This document shows, in pieces, positions 53,706 to 62,250 of a stretch of DNA of 64,000 nt. This stretch comes from M30B19 sp041741535. Its GTDB lineage: Bacteria > Planctomycetota > Planctomycetia > Pirellulales > Pirellulaceae. Location of the stretch: the NCBI GenBank assembly GCA_041741535.1, contig JBGSJV010000170.1, forward strand, positions 1 to 64,000, in the 5' to 3' direction. Under the pieces are notes generated by a model. The model was given only the letters and a program-made list of their open reading frames with translations. It did no database searches and was not told the DNA's origin. Position numbers and translations under genes: made by a program. The first letter of the stretch is position 1. Each line of letters begins with the position of its first letter.

Positions 53706-53731
53706 ACGAAAAGGAGCCAGTGAACCCGTTC

Positions 53732-55717
53732 CTAACGATTTCCAAGCGAGTTAGGTTTTTCCAAAATCGGCACGCCGCACGAGGGACAAAATGTCGCTCG
53801 CCCGTATTCCTTTTGGCAACTGGGGCAATAGCCCTGTTTCGCCGACTCGAACGTTGGTTCCGACTTTCGAGCGGCGGTCGCACCATGATTGGCCGACGCG
53901 ATATCGCGGTTGGTGTCCAAAGCATGTTTACTGAAATCAACCATCGCAGTTCGGGCTTCGGTGTCTTTCCGACGCTCGGCCTCCAGCTGCGCCTGGTGGT
54001 CCTTGATCCGTTGTTCCGACTGGGACTTCTGTTCTTGGAGGCGGGCCTCGAAGTGCCGTCGTTCTGCTTCGGCCAAGTCTTTTTGATGCTGGGCCGCGTA
54101 CTTCTCCCGCAAGACATTCGCGGCATCGGCACTGGCCGCTGTCAGCATGGCCAGCGTCTGTTCGGGATCGCTTTGTTGGCTCGCCGTGTGAGCAATGGCC
54201 ATGCCAGCGATCAACCGACCTTTTTCCAGATCCGATACGGCAATTAGCGATCCAGCTTTCATGCCGGCAATCGTCTCCAAACGTTTTTGCTCGGCTTCCT
54301 GCTCACTTCGGCGCCGCTCCTGTGCGATTTCCGCACGAAGCTGCCTGCGGTTTCCGTCCAAAGCGGCAAGTTCGCGCATGATGGTCAACTGGCGGTCTGT
54401 TGTGGCGGAGTCCTTCTTGGTTTGGAATTCGCACTCGATTTCGCGTTTCTGCTTCTCAAGCTCCAGTTGTTGTCTCTGAATCTGTTGCTCCTTGTCGGCA
54501 AACCGAATTTCTTGCCGAATCGTTTCATCAAAGTTCTGCCGGTTTTGGTCCAATTCGATTTGAAATCGTTGAGCAGCGAAAGCCAAGTCGGCTTCCAGCT
54601 TTTGACGAGCCGCTGCGATATCGGCATTGCGACGAACAGACTCCAAGTTCGTTTGGGTGTTCAGTTTCTGGAGTTGTAGCTCCGATTCTTGTTCCAGTTC
54701 CGCCCGTTTGAACTCAAATTCTTTTTCCGCAGCCCGGTCGCGAGCCTTGCGTTTCAATTGCTGCAAACGAAACGAACTCCGGATATCTCGCTCTTCGCGT
54801 GACGAATCAATTTCGTGCGCCAGTTCGTCGAGTTCCCGCGCCTCAATCAAGTCTTTTTTCTGTAGCTCGTTGCCGTGTCGGCGTAGATCCGCCTTGAGCG
54901 ACTCCAAGCGTTTGGCATCCGCGGCATCTTCCTCAGCCGTTCGCAATCGATTCATGCGTTCCAGCTTTTTGTCGGCTTGTTCGATGTCACCCATTTCGTG
55001 TCGAAATTCTTGCTGCGCCCGTTCCTTGACCAGCTGAGCTTGGTCGGCGAATTCAGCCAACGCACGTTCCAAGTTGAATTGTTCCTCTTGAGCTTCGAGC
55101 TTGTCGCGAACGGGATCGCGGACTTCGACCAAGAGGTACCGTTCGTCTACTTCGATTCCGATTTCATTGAACCGAAAGTAGTTGGTGAGGTCAAAAGTCA
55201 AACGTTGGACCAGTGACGGGTCATGGATCGTTTCCTTCGATGACACCTGTCGAAGGATCGCTTGGCACGTGGCAAACACGGCATCCGCGGTGGCATTTTC
55301 CAAGTCTCCAACCGTCAGATATTGCTCAAACGACAACCGGCTGACCAACGCGCGAACATCACGAATTCGGACTTCGCCTTCTACTTGAACCACCACGGAG
55401 CCCGCCCCAGCGAGACGGCACATCCGTGAGCCCCAATACAATCGCACAGCAGCCAACGAAACCAAAATGACCTGCACCTCGGAACGGCCCTTCACGAGAT
55501 CGATGAGCGTGCCAGTCCAGTCTTGAACAGGATGTTGGCCAGGTTGGTCCAAGATCGCTTCAACCCGACCTGACCTTAGCACGACCGCTTGCATACCTTC
55601 GGGAACCGAAATGGTTTTATTCACTAACCCCGTGCACTCCGCAGTCGTCAAGCGAATGGCAATAACCCCCGACTTGCTGCCGGGGAACGAATTTGGCTGC
55701 GTGTTTTGATTGGTCAT
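53732..55717 (-). CDS. SPFH/band-7 coiled-coil protein with zinc ribbon
   Basis: This 661-residue protein starts with an SPFH (band 7) domain, residues about 20-210, like the N-terminal part of stomatin or flotillin (VPEGMQAVVLRSGRVEAI, GEVRIRDVRALV, GIEVDERYLLVEVRDPV). A 350-residue coiled coil follows, rich in Glu, Gln and Arg. The C-terminus holds a zinc ribbon (CPSC, ninety-degree spacing, CPSC). SPFH proteins make membrane-bound rings or microdomains; there is no strong membrane helix here, so it may bind peripherally. AAGGAG lies six bases before the ATG. It sits between the sigma-like gene and the CHAT protease. Confidence 0.68.
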   Translation of the reverse strand: MTNQNTQPNSFPGSKSGVIAIRLTTAECTGLVNKTISVPEGMQAVVLRSGRVEAILDQPGQHPVQDWTGTLIDLVKGRSEVQVILVSLAAVRLYWGSRMCRLAGAGSVVVQVEGEVRIRDVRALVSRLSFEQYLTVGDLENATADAVFATCQAILRQVSSKETIHDPSLVQRLTFDLTNYFRFNEIGIEVDERYLLVEVRDPVRDKLEAQEEQFNLERALAEFADQAQLVKERAQQEFRHEMGDIEQADKKLERMNRLRTAEEDAADAKRLESLKADLRRHGNELQKKDLIEARELDELAHEIDSSREERDIRSSFRLQQLKRKARDRAAEKEFEFKRAELEQESELQLQKLNTQTNLESVRRNADIAAARQKLEADLAFAAQRFQIELDQNRQNFDETIRQEIRFADKEQQIQRQQLELEKQKREIECEFQTKKDSATTDRQLTIMRELAALDGNRRQLRAEIAQERRRSEQEAEQKRLETIAGMKAGSLIAVSDLEKGRLIAGMAIAHTASQQSDPEQTLAMLTAASADAANVLREKYAAQHQKDLAEAERRHFEARLQEQKSQSEQRIKDHQAQLEAERRKDTEARTAMVDFSKHALDTNRDIASANHGATAARKSEPTFESAKQGYCPSCQKEYGRATFCPSCGVPILEKPNSLGNR

Positions 55718-55779
55718 TTTGAACTCCTTGCGATGCGATTATGGTTTTGCCAAATGGTCGATTGTATGATTAATGTACG

Positions 55780-57984
55780 CTACTCGGTTGGGGACAGAAC
55801 CCAACCAAACCCAACAATCTGGGCCAGCTTTAGGTCGTTCTCGGCGGCCACCCACCGCGCGGCAGCCAAGGCCTCGTCGGGCTTGACTCCCTTAACCTGA
55901 GCCCACTGCCCCAAGTTGACCGTCCGTGGCAGCGGCAGCATCGACTGCAACTCGGCAATCAATTCCGGCAAACTTCGCTCCGGCTTCCAAGACTGCCAAA
56001 CGTCCTTCATCGCAGCAGCCGGCAATTGCTCGGAGCAATACCGCAACTGATGACCAAGCGTGTCGGACAAGACAACGGCACAGCCTGGTCCCAACACGTC
56101 GCTCCACGGCTCCCCCTGCAACACGTTTTGCATAAGTTCTGTCGGCCAACCATCGATCGCTGCTACCAGGAATACAGTGGGACTGGCCGCTGTTTGGACC
56201 GACGCCAGCCGTGCCTTCTTCATCCAGCGAATCAACGCGGAACGAAGCGCGGAACCGTACGCGTGACGGTCTTGGTCCGAATCCATTTGGATCTGACACA
56301 CCAACCACTCGACGCGAATTACTTCGCGGTCGTTCGTCGTACGTGCTGATGAACTCCCGGTTCCAACCGCTCGAAACCCTTGGTGAACGGTGGAGTTGAT
56401 TGGTTCGAGGACTTCCGCTCCTAACTTGCTTGGCGCCAAAGCCTGCCATTCCACATCCACCAGCAGGCCACTGGGCACGTCGCGAACTTTGCTTGACTCG
56501 TGCAGACGGCGACCTAACAAGCGAGCAAAGTCATCGACCCTCGACATCAACTCGAAGGAGACGAAGGCCGATGAGTAGTGATCTGGCTTGAATTCGGCCT
56601 GATCGACACGAGTCTCGCAGGCTGCCACCAGGGACGGTGCCGTAGGTGACACTTTCGGCGACAAAGTGGGCTGCGATTGTCGCGGCGCGACCCGATCGGG
56701 AAGCGGTGGCGGGACCACGGCAGGAGCCGCTAATGTTCCAGCAGGGACCGATTGGTTGGTCGTCGCCGTACAACGCACACACATGACTGCATGACCATCC
56801 GCCGACGGCACTTCGCGCCCAACCATGAACGGTCCCATGATAGAGTCATGGCACTGACAGCAGGCAACTGGAAAGTTCGCTGTAGGTTTGTTCTGAACGT
56901 TCGCAGTTGTTCGTTTCAGGAAACGGTCACGGGACGATATCATATCGGCTTTCACGGTGAATAAACGCGACTCAGGGGAACCATACAGCAAGTAGTTCAA
57001 TCCCCACACCGCCGCTGCCGGGAAATCGGTTGCCAATTGCCTGCGAGCCTCCAGCAAGGCCATTCCAATCGGCATTCCGAGCATGAGGAACTCGTAACAA
57101 AAAATCGCAAATCGACGACCAAACTGATCATGATGCTGGCACGCGGTGCCCACCACGAGCTTCTGACGATCTCGACAAAGACTACGAACAAGACAGGTGC
57201 TTGCCTCTCGTTCCACGATTTGCAAAGTGCCACATCCATTGGCAAAGATTAACTTCGGCCAAACGCCGGCTCTGCCGAGATCTCCTGCATCCAAAAAACA
57301 AGTGTCACCCATTTTCCATCGCAGGAAATCCACCGCCGATGAACCGGTCGTCGAACGTCGACGCAAAACTTCCGCGTGACCGGCGAAATGAAGCCAGTCG
57401 TGCGTCTGCAAAAGTTCTTGCAGGTCCGCGTGGGATCTTATTTCACGCGGCGACTCCACATCCAACTGCTTGACACGCTGCAAGCGGTTTCGGATTGCCA
57501 TACCCTCGCGTTCGGCACCTGACAGGGAAAAGTCTGGATTCGCCAAGATCGCGACTCGAATTTTCTCCGGCGATTGGTCGGGACTCGAATCCATGTCGGC
57601 TGGCCTGCCCAGCAATCGTCGCCCGACACAGCAGTGCCGAGACAATGGCTGATCGCCGATCATTGCCAATTCCCACGGGACGTCCAACAAATCCTCGGCG
57701 ACATGTAGTTCCAGAAACGCGTGCGCCGACTCGTCAAGGTGCGTCGCAATCCGCTCACCAAATCCCTGCCGAATCTCTAACCCTATCTTGTGCAATTCGG
57801 TGACGCATTTTGATGGATTGCGACCGTCCCGCCCCAATTGCTCAAAGACCCGCCGCTGTTCTTTTCCTAGTCGCAGCAAGTTTGTCGCACTTGCCGAGGC
57901 GTAACACTCCACCAGCTCATCGTCAGAATCAGACAACCGGGCTTCCACCAAACGATCTTGGTTCGTTACGAGTTCTAAACGCAT
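55780..57984 (-). CDS. CHAT-domain (caspase-like) protease
   Basis: This 734-residue protein has a CHAT domain over about residues 60-360. The catalytic His is in HFAGHAE (about residue 203) and Cys in ANGCGT (about 251), in the same order as in caspase-like and separase-like CHAT proteins. Residues about 400-450 hold a Cys-rich site (CCQC, CVRC). The C-terminal 280 residues are unassigned. In several bacterial defence systems CHAT proteins are proteases freed by a sensor; here no known target such as gasdermin is adjacent. The start is ATG 57984; one base separates it from the stop of the upstream membrane gene. Confidence 0.8.
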   Translation of the reverse strand: MRLELVTNQDRLVEARLSDSDDELVECYASASATNLLRLGKEQRRVFEQLGRDGRNPSKCVTELHKIGLEIRQGFGERIATHLDESAHAFLELHVAEDLLDVPWELAMIGDQPLSRHCCVGRRLLGRPADMDSSPDQSPEKIRVAILANPDFSLSGAEREGMAIRNRLQRVKQLDVESPREIRSHADLQELLQTHDWLHFAGHAEVLRRRSTTGSSAVDFLRWKMGDTCFLDAGDLGRAGVWPKLIFANGCGTLQIVEREASTCLVRSLCRDRQKLVVGTACQHHDQFGRRFAIFCYEFLMLGMPIGMALLEARRQLATDFPAAAVWGLNYLLYGSPESRLFTVKADMISSRDRFLKRTTANVQNKPTANFPVACCQCHDSIMGPFMVGREVPSADGHAVMCVRCTATTNQSVPAGTLAAPAVVPPPLPDRVAPRQSQPTLSPKVSPTAPSLVAACETRVDQAEFKPDHYSSAFVSFELMSRVDDFARLLGRRLHESSKVRDVPSGLLVDVEWQALAPSKLGAEVLEPINSTVHQGFRAVGTGSSSARTTNDREVIRVEWLVCQIQMDSDQDRHAYGSALRSALIRWMKKARLASVQTAASPTVFLVAAIDGWPTELMQNVLQGEPWSDVLGPGCAVVLSDTLGHQLRYCSEQLPAAAMKDVWQSWKPERSLPELIAELQSMLPLPRTVNLGQWAQVKGVKPDEALAAARWVAAENDLKLAQIVGFGWVLSPTE

Positions 57985-57985
57985 C

Positions 57986-58486
57986 TTATTTGTTCCACGA
58001 ATGCATCTGACGCGACACCAGCTCAAGGTAAATCAGAAAGCCCAAGAGACCAATTCCAAGTATCCAGCGTCCAATTGAATCCGAAACGTAAGGCATCCAA
58101 CCGACAATGGCCACCCAACAAAGTATCAGGAAATATCCACCGATCGCTACCAGCAGTCCCGGTCCCAACGGTTGGTCCATCAGTCGCACGATCCAACGAG
58201 AACACAACCACGGCAAACCCAAGCCTAGGCCCAACCAAATTGCTAGACGCCACAGGGTTCCATACGCAAACTCGCTCGTTTGAGATTCCGGCTCGACGTT
58301 CGCGCGAACGCGCGCTGCTTGGTCATCCATCGTTGGAGCGGACTCGGTCCAGGACACGTTGGCCAGCAAATGCGGACCCCCAAAAGTTTGGTATGTCAGA
58401 TAAAGGCCGGCTCCCATAAGCATCAATCCCGTGACCAACGCCATGACGAACCCCCATTTGCACCAACTGAAGAACATCCGCAACAT
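57986..58486 (-). CDS. Small four-helix membrane protein, copy 2
   Basis: This 166-residue protein heads the island transcript. It has one N-terminal helix (residues about 12-32), a polar loop of about 50 residues facing outside, then three helices. Layout matches the 185-residue protein at 48428, so they may be distant paralogues. ATG 58486 has AAAGGA eight bases upstream, and the CHAT gene follows after one base, so the two are coupled. A membrane sensor or anchor for the protease is a reasonable guess. Confidence 0.58.
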   Translation of the reverse strand: MLRMFFSWCKWGFVMALVTGLMLMGAGLYLTYQTFGGPHLLANVSWTESAPTMDDQAARVRANVEPESQTSEFAYGTLWRLAIWLGLGLGLPWLCSRWIVRLMDQPLGPGLLVAIGGYFLILCWVAIVGWMPYVSDSIGRWILGIGLLGFLIYLELVSRQMHSWNK

Positions 58487-58869
58487 TCTGAATTCCTTTC
58501 CTTCGCCCCACTGATCTGAGGACCGCCGAGACGGTCGTCCTATTGGACCTAGGAATTCTTGAACCGAGCTTTTGCGAAAATTCGCTCGACGGGCGTTTGG
58601 ACTGGCCCGAGCAGGATCAAAGAGACGAAGAGAATCGGCGCTCGAGACTTTGTTTGGAGCCCACGCGGCCCCATTCCGGGCCCCCCATGCCGCACCGCCC
58701 GGGCTCTAACGACGACCCAGTCGCCAAATTCCCCGCAATCGCTACAGCCGTTCCAGCGATACCCGCGAATCGGGGCAGTCTCCGCCACTGCACCTTTTTC
58801 CGGTGCTAGATTTTGGAGAAGACGAACGGCTCGTCGCTATTTCCTCGCCCCAGTGATCGGCGCTCCCTC
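58487..58869. other. Divergent region between island and fliL
   Basis: These 383 bases lie between the island's first gene (minus) and fliL (plus) and should hold both promoters. GGACCG/CGGTC arms near 58511-58528 could form a small hairpin. No clear sigma-54 element, attachment site or flanking direct repeat is seen. Small frames on both strands here show no coding character. Confidence 0.35.
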
Positions 58870-59436
58870 ATGGCTAAGAAAGAAACAACTGCTCCCGCTG
58901 CGGACCTTGCTGCCCCAAAGTCCGGCCCAGGACTGATGGGCAAAGTCGTCGGAGCCATGATTATCGGAGCAATCGTGCTCGTGCAGGCAGGGCTGGTCTA
59001 CTTCCTGTTGCCCAATCCCGATGTCATCGCTAACCGCGTCCGCGACGAAGTCAAAAAGGAACTGGACAGCAACAAAGAAACGACGCCCGATGTCGTGGTC
59101 GCCGAACAACAGGGAGAACAGGCCGAAGTCGAATTGGGCACCTTCACCTTGGCCATCCACCAACCAAGCTCCAACACCACCCTCAATCTGACCTGTCGAG
59201 TGATGGGTACCATTGAAAAGGCCGAACAGCCCGAATACGACAAATTGCTCGAGAACAACAAAAACCGGCTCCGCGAACGTATCATCATCGAATTCCGCAG
59301 CGCGGAACTGGACGAGTTGACCGACCCCGGTTTGGGCTTGCTAAAGCGACGCATTTTAGAGAAAAGTAATCAATTGTTGGGCAAACCACTGCTGAAGACC
59401 ATCATGTTCCCCGAATACAACTATTATCAGCAGTAA
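58870..59436 (+). CDS. fliL: FliL-like flagellar protein
   Basis: This 188-residue protein has an N-terminal membrane helix (residues about 20-45, GKVVGAMIIGAIVLVQAGLV), a linker and a C-terminal alpha/beta domain with the FliL-like ERIIIEFRSAELDEL and LLKRRILEKSNQLLG segments. FliL surrounds the stator and affects torque. The start is ATG 58870; a TTG 57 bases upstream adds no family residues. It is the first flagellar gene after the island, next to fliN, where it would normally follow motB. Confidence 0.8.
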   Translation: MAKKETTAPAADLAAPKSGPGLMGKVVGAMIIGAIVLVQAGLVYFLLPNPDVIANRVRDEVKKELDSNKETTPDVVVAEQQGEQAEVELGTFTLAIHQPSSNTTLNLTCRVMGTIEKAEQPEYDKLLENNKNRLRERIIIEFRSAELDELTDPGLGLLKRRILEKSNQLLGKPLLKTIMFPEYNYYQQ

Positions 59437-59517
59437 GCCAACAGCGATGGTGGGCAATTGCTCGATTCGCTACCCCGAATCACGCCCCGTGCCTTGAGTT
59501 TGAAATTGGAACCCGTC

Positions 59518-59979
59518 ATGGATGACACTTCCGGATCAAAATCCTTCAAAAGCGATGCCGGTTCGCGACATGGCAGCACCCCTCCGCCTGTTTCCGTGGG
59601 GGACGATATCCAGGTGCTCTTGGAACAAGCCGAACGAGCCATCTCGTCGATCAACGAACCCGCCCAGTCCAAAGCGGCGGGAATCCGTCCGTTTGAGCTA
59701 GCAGAATTGGCGGGCTCGGCACCGAATCAAGAAAAAGCGTCCCTGTCGCTGCTCCGTGACGTTGAGCTAGAACTCAAGATCGAACTCGGGCGCTCGCGGA
59801 TGCCGATCGAGGACCTCATGAAATTGCGAAAAGGCTCGGTCGTTCCGCTCGATAAGATGGCGGGTGACCCGGTCGATGTCTTCGTCAACGGACGTTTGGT
59901 GGCCCGCGGTGAAGTGTTGGTCTTTAACGACAACTTCTGTGTTCGGGTCGCTGAACTGGTTTCCGGTGACCAAAGCTAG
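59518..59979 (+). CDS. fliN: Flagellar switch protein FliN
   Basis: This 153-residue protein carries a C-terminal SpoA/FliN domain (residues about 80-150): LLRDVELELKIELGRSRMPIEDLMKLRKGSVVPLDK and DVFVNGRLVARGEVLV, each listed here in shortened family sense. FliN forms the lower C-ring with FliM. The N-terminal 75 residues are Ser/Pro-rich. The start is ATG 59518 with GGA eight bases upstream. fliM, often found between fliL and fliN, is not in the 81-base gap. Confidence 0.88.
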   Translation: MDDTSGSKSFKSDAGSRHGSTPPPVSVGDDIQVLLEQAERAISSINEPAQSKAAGIRPFELAELAGSAPNQEKASLSLLRDVELELKIELGRSRMPIEDLMKLRKGSVVPLDKMAGDPVDVFVNGRLVARGEVLVFNDNFCVRVAELVSGDQS

Positions 59980-60006
59980 CACCCGGATCTCACTGACCCA
60001 TGATCG

Positions 60007-60047
60007 AAAAAAAGAAGCGAGCCAAAGTTTCGACATTGGCTCGCTTC
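60007..60047 (-). terminator. Strong intrinsic terminator downstream of csrA
   Basis: A perfect 12-base stem pairs GAAGCGAGCCAA (60014-60025) with TTGGCTCGCTTC (60036-60047), with a ten-base loop. On the minus strand it is followed by seven T residues (60013-60007). It should end minus-strand transcription coming from csrA; fliN on the plus strand ends 28 bases before and could also be stopped by it. Confidence 0.85.
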
Positions 60048-60211
60048 CGTTAATTCCGCTTGGGGCGCATCTTGCCCGCAATTACTCAGCCCTTGAATCC
60101 ACCAAACCGAAGGTCGAGGGCCTGGACCAAGTCGCCGCCCAGAGAACCTCGAAGCCCAGAGAACCTCGAAGCCCAGAGCACCCCGCAGCCCAGAGCCGTA
60201 TCGCGTTTCGC

Positions 60212-60859
60212 TTAGACCGTCGCGACCGAAGGTTCGAACCACGATTCGGCTTCCGCAACCCACTCGCTTCGGTACTGGTTCAAGGCTTCCACTTGCCAAT
60301 AGACTTCGCGCCGCGTGGAGGGATCGTCTTCTGCGATGGCGAGCGAACGACGCTGGCTGTACGGTTGACCATTGCGGCTCGGCTGAGAAATTCGATAGTC
60401 CGAGGTACGCTCCGCCACTTCTTGGCCCACGAGTTCCACGTTGCAACCGTCGGAGAGCCCGTTCGTATCGGTGTCGGTCCGTTGGTAGTCGAGCTGTTTG
60501 CTAATCACGGCTGGGCCGGACCCATTCTCGCGCGCCGAGTTGGGGACGACAGCGCCCGGATTCAGTTGGTGGCGCAGTTGGCGGAGACGGTGACGAGCGG
60601 CATCGGCCACCGTTCGCAAATGGGGATTTCCCGACCCGTTCCGTCGTAGTCGGGGCAATTGACCCTCGTTCCTGCCGGCCACCGAATCGATTCGACTTTG
60701 CAGCGGAGCTTTGGGAGTCAACTCGCCCCGCACGACACGGACATTCGCCGGAGCCGCGATTCCAATCCGAATCTTATTATTGCTGATTTCCAAGATCTCG
60801 ATGACGATTTGATCCCCGATGACGATGCTTTCGTTGCTCTTTCGGCTCAAAACTAACAT
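60212..60859 (-). CDS. csrA: CsrA-like regulator with long C-terminal extension
   Basis: This protein of 215 residues starts with a CsrA/RsmA core (residues 1-50): MLVLSRKSNESIVIGDQIVI, EILEISNNKIRIGIAAP and VRVVRGEL. CsrA binds GGA motifs in mRNA leaders and controls flagellin and carbon genes. Normal CsrA is about 60-75 residues. Here about 160 residues follow, rich in Arg, Asn and Ser and without a known fold. The RNA-binding Arg (44 in E. coli) is shifted to RGEL, so binding is uncertain. The start is ATG 60859 with AGAGGA upstream. It is convergent with the fliL-fliN genes. Confidence 0.75.
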   Translation of the reverse strand: MLVLSRKSNESIVIGDQIVIEILEISNNKIRIGIAAPANVRVVRGELTPKAPLQSRIDSVAGRNEGQLPRLRRNGSGNPHLRTVADAARHRLRQLRHQLNPGAVVPNSARENGSGPAVISKQLDYQRTDTDTNGLSDGCNVELVGQEVAERTSDYRISQPSRNGQPYSQRRSLAIAEDDPSTRREVYWQVEALNQYRSEWVAEAESWFEPSVATV

Positions 60860-60998
60860 GGCGTGTTCCTCTCGCGAGTCCAACTGGGTTGCAAAAACCG
60901 GCACTCGTTGCCGGACTAGCGAACATCATCGCGAGAGCCGTGACACATGAGGTCACAGCGGTTTGGGACGGCTATTTGGCGGAAAAGGATGAGCCCGA

Positions 60999-61190
60999 AG
61001 CTCACCATCGGGCTTGTCCCGATGGAAGCCTGACTGGCCAGCTACCAACGCCCCAAAAACAAACCCCAGCCAGCTCACTATCGGGCTTGTCCCGATGGAA
61101 GCCTGACTGACCAGCTACCAACGCCCCAAAAACAAACCTCAGAACAGCTCACCATCGGGCTCGTCCCGATGGATGCCTGACTGACCAGCT
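60999..61190. repeat. Three direct repeats with palindrome, family C
   Basis: Three units of about 73 bases begin at 60999, 61072 and 61146 with AGCTCACCATCGGGCTTG or near. Each holds the palindrome ATCGGGCTTGTCCCGAT (6-base stem) and the segment GCCTGACTGGCCAGCTA. The last one ends within 15 bases of the transposase gene's stop. The same CTGGCCAG segment occurs in reverse orientation on the transposase's other side. Confidence 0.82.
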
Positions 61191-61204
61191 AAAAGAAGTA
61201 AGAT

Positions 61205-62002
61205 TCAACCTAATGTTCTGCGAATTGCCTCGCGGTCGTAAGACCCGAACGCGCCAACATAATAGCTATACTCAAATATGGCCTTCATGCCGTTGGCAAA
61301 AGCTAAGTTGTTCATCAACGCTAATGCAACCTCTTGTGGCGATTCATCCACATAACAACCCACCAGAATGTGCATGTGATTGGCAACCATGCCGATTCTC
61401 CCGAGCAAGTGTCTTTTTTGTTGACAGCTCCGGATGATCATGAGTCGAATCGCCATTAGTGCCTTCTCGTAAACCATGTTCAAATGGTCGCGGGTTTCCA
61501 GAACGATGTGCAGGCTATTCAGAAATTGCCCATGCGAACTTAAACGTGAGTCCTGCAACTTGATCGATTCATCAACATACTGCAGCGACTCAAAGAGTTG
61601 CTGAACTTTCGGGTCGGCCATCGGATGTCGTGTGGGTTGCTTGGCGACGTACGCATCCAGACACGAATTGTTGGCGGCGCCGACGCTCAAGACCGAATAG
61701 TTGCGACGAAACAACTTGGGAACAACATCCTTCACCACATACTGCAGTCGTCCTTTGACGCTTCGAACAATCTGATCTGGGGAGACCTCCGGTTGCGTGC
61801 TGACAAGAAACTGAATCGTGAATGGATCTTGTCGACGATACTCCAGCATTCGAACCGCATCAGGTTCTGTTGCCGACTTGAGCGATTCGATCGATTGCGA
61901 CTCCGGCGGAGCAGGCGCTCGAAGAAACAACGTCAGTGACCAATTTAGTTGGTACGCCGCTCGAGTATTCTCAATCGTGTAAATCGGCTCTGGCTTGCTC
62001 AT
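61205..62002 (-). CDS. REP-associated tyrosine transposase-like protein (Y1, HUH)
   Basis: This protein of about 265 residues matches the Y1 transposase family (IS200/TnpREP). It has NWSLTLFLRAP near the start, the metal-binding HUH in ANHMHILVGCY, and a helix with the candidate nucleophile Tyr in YSYYVGAFGSYD. TnpREP proteins cut and join single-stranded DNA at REP palindromes. Start is ATG 62002; a GTG at 62035 is open too, and neither has a clear SD. The gene is bracketed by REP-like repeats: family C at 60999-61190 and D at 62074-62197. It is probably domesticated, since it has no IS200 ends. Confidence 0.78.
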   Translation of the reverse strand: MSKPEPIYTIENTRAAYQLNWSLTLFLRAPAPPESQSIESLKSATEPDAVRMLEYRRQDPFTIQFLVSTQPEVSPDQIVRSVKGRLQYVVKDVVPKLFRRNYSVLSVGAANNSCLDAYVAKQPTRHPMADPKVQQLFESLQYVDESIKLQDSRLSSHGQFLNSLHIVLETRDHLNMVYEKALMAIRLMIIRSCQQKRHLLGRIGMVANHMHILVGCYVDESPQEVALALMNNLAFANGMKAIFEYSYYVGAFGSYDREAIRRTLG

Positions 62003-62073
62003 CGCAGGGACCGGTTTGAGATGGGAGGACACCATTCCGGCGCGATTCTATACGGACGACGAATGTGGAAAAA

Positions 62074-62197
62074 GTAGCTGGCCAGGCAGCGCTCCCCTGG
62101 CACGAGGCCAGAGGTGGCGAATCCAGGCATTTGCGTTTGCTCTGGGGTTTGTAGCCGACCAGTCAGCGCTCCCCTGGCACTAGGCCAGAGGTGGCGG
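62074..62197. repeat. Paired repeats upstream of transposase, family D
   Basis: Two 46-47-base units at 62074-62120 and 62151-62197 share GTAGC..GGCCAG..CAGCGCTCCCCTGGCAC and AGGCCAGAGGTGGCG. GTAGCTGGCCAGTCAG is the reverse complement of a segment in family C. Each unit can form CCCCTGGC/GCCAGAGG-type stems. Confidence 0.78.
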
Positions 62198-62250
62198 AGC
62201 GTTCGAAGCGTTATTGGGCGGCGGCCCAGGATGGCCGACGGGGAGCAACT

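Noticed and set aside
58543..58809. 88-codon plus-strand frame between the island and fliL, and an opposite 79-codon frame
   Set aside because: Composition is not coding, no SD, and it lies in a divergent promoter region.
60999..61190. Possible CRISPR array (three regular repeats)
   Set aside because: The spacers are themselves repeated, the repeat is REP-like and a TnpREP-like gene adjoins; no cas gene.
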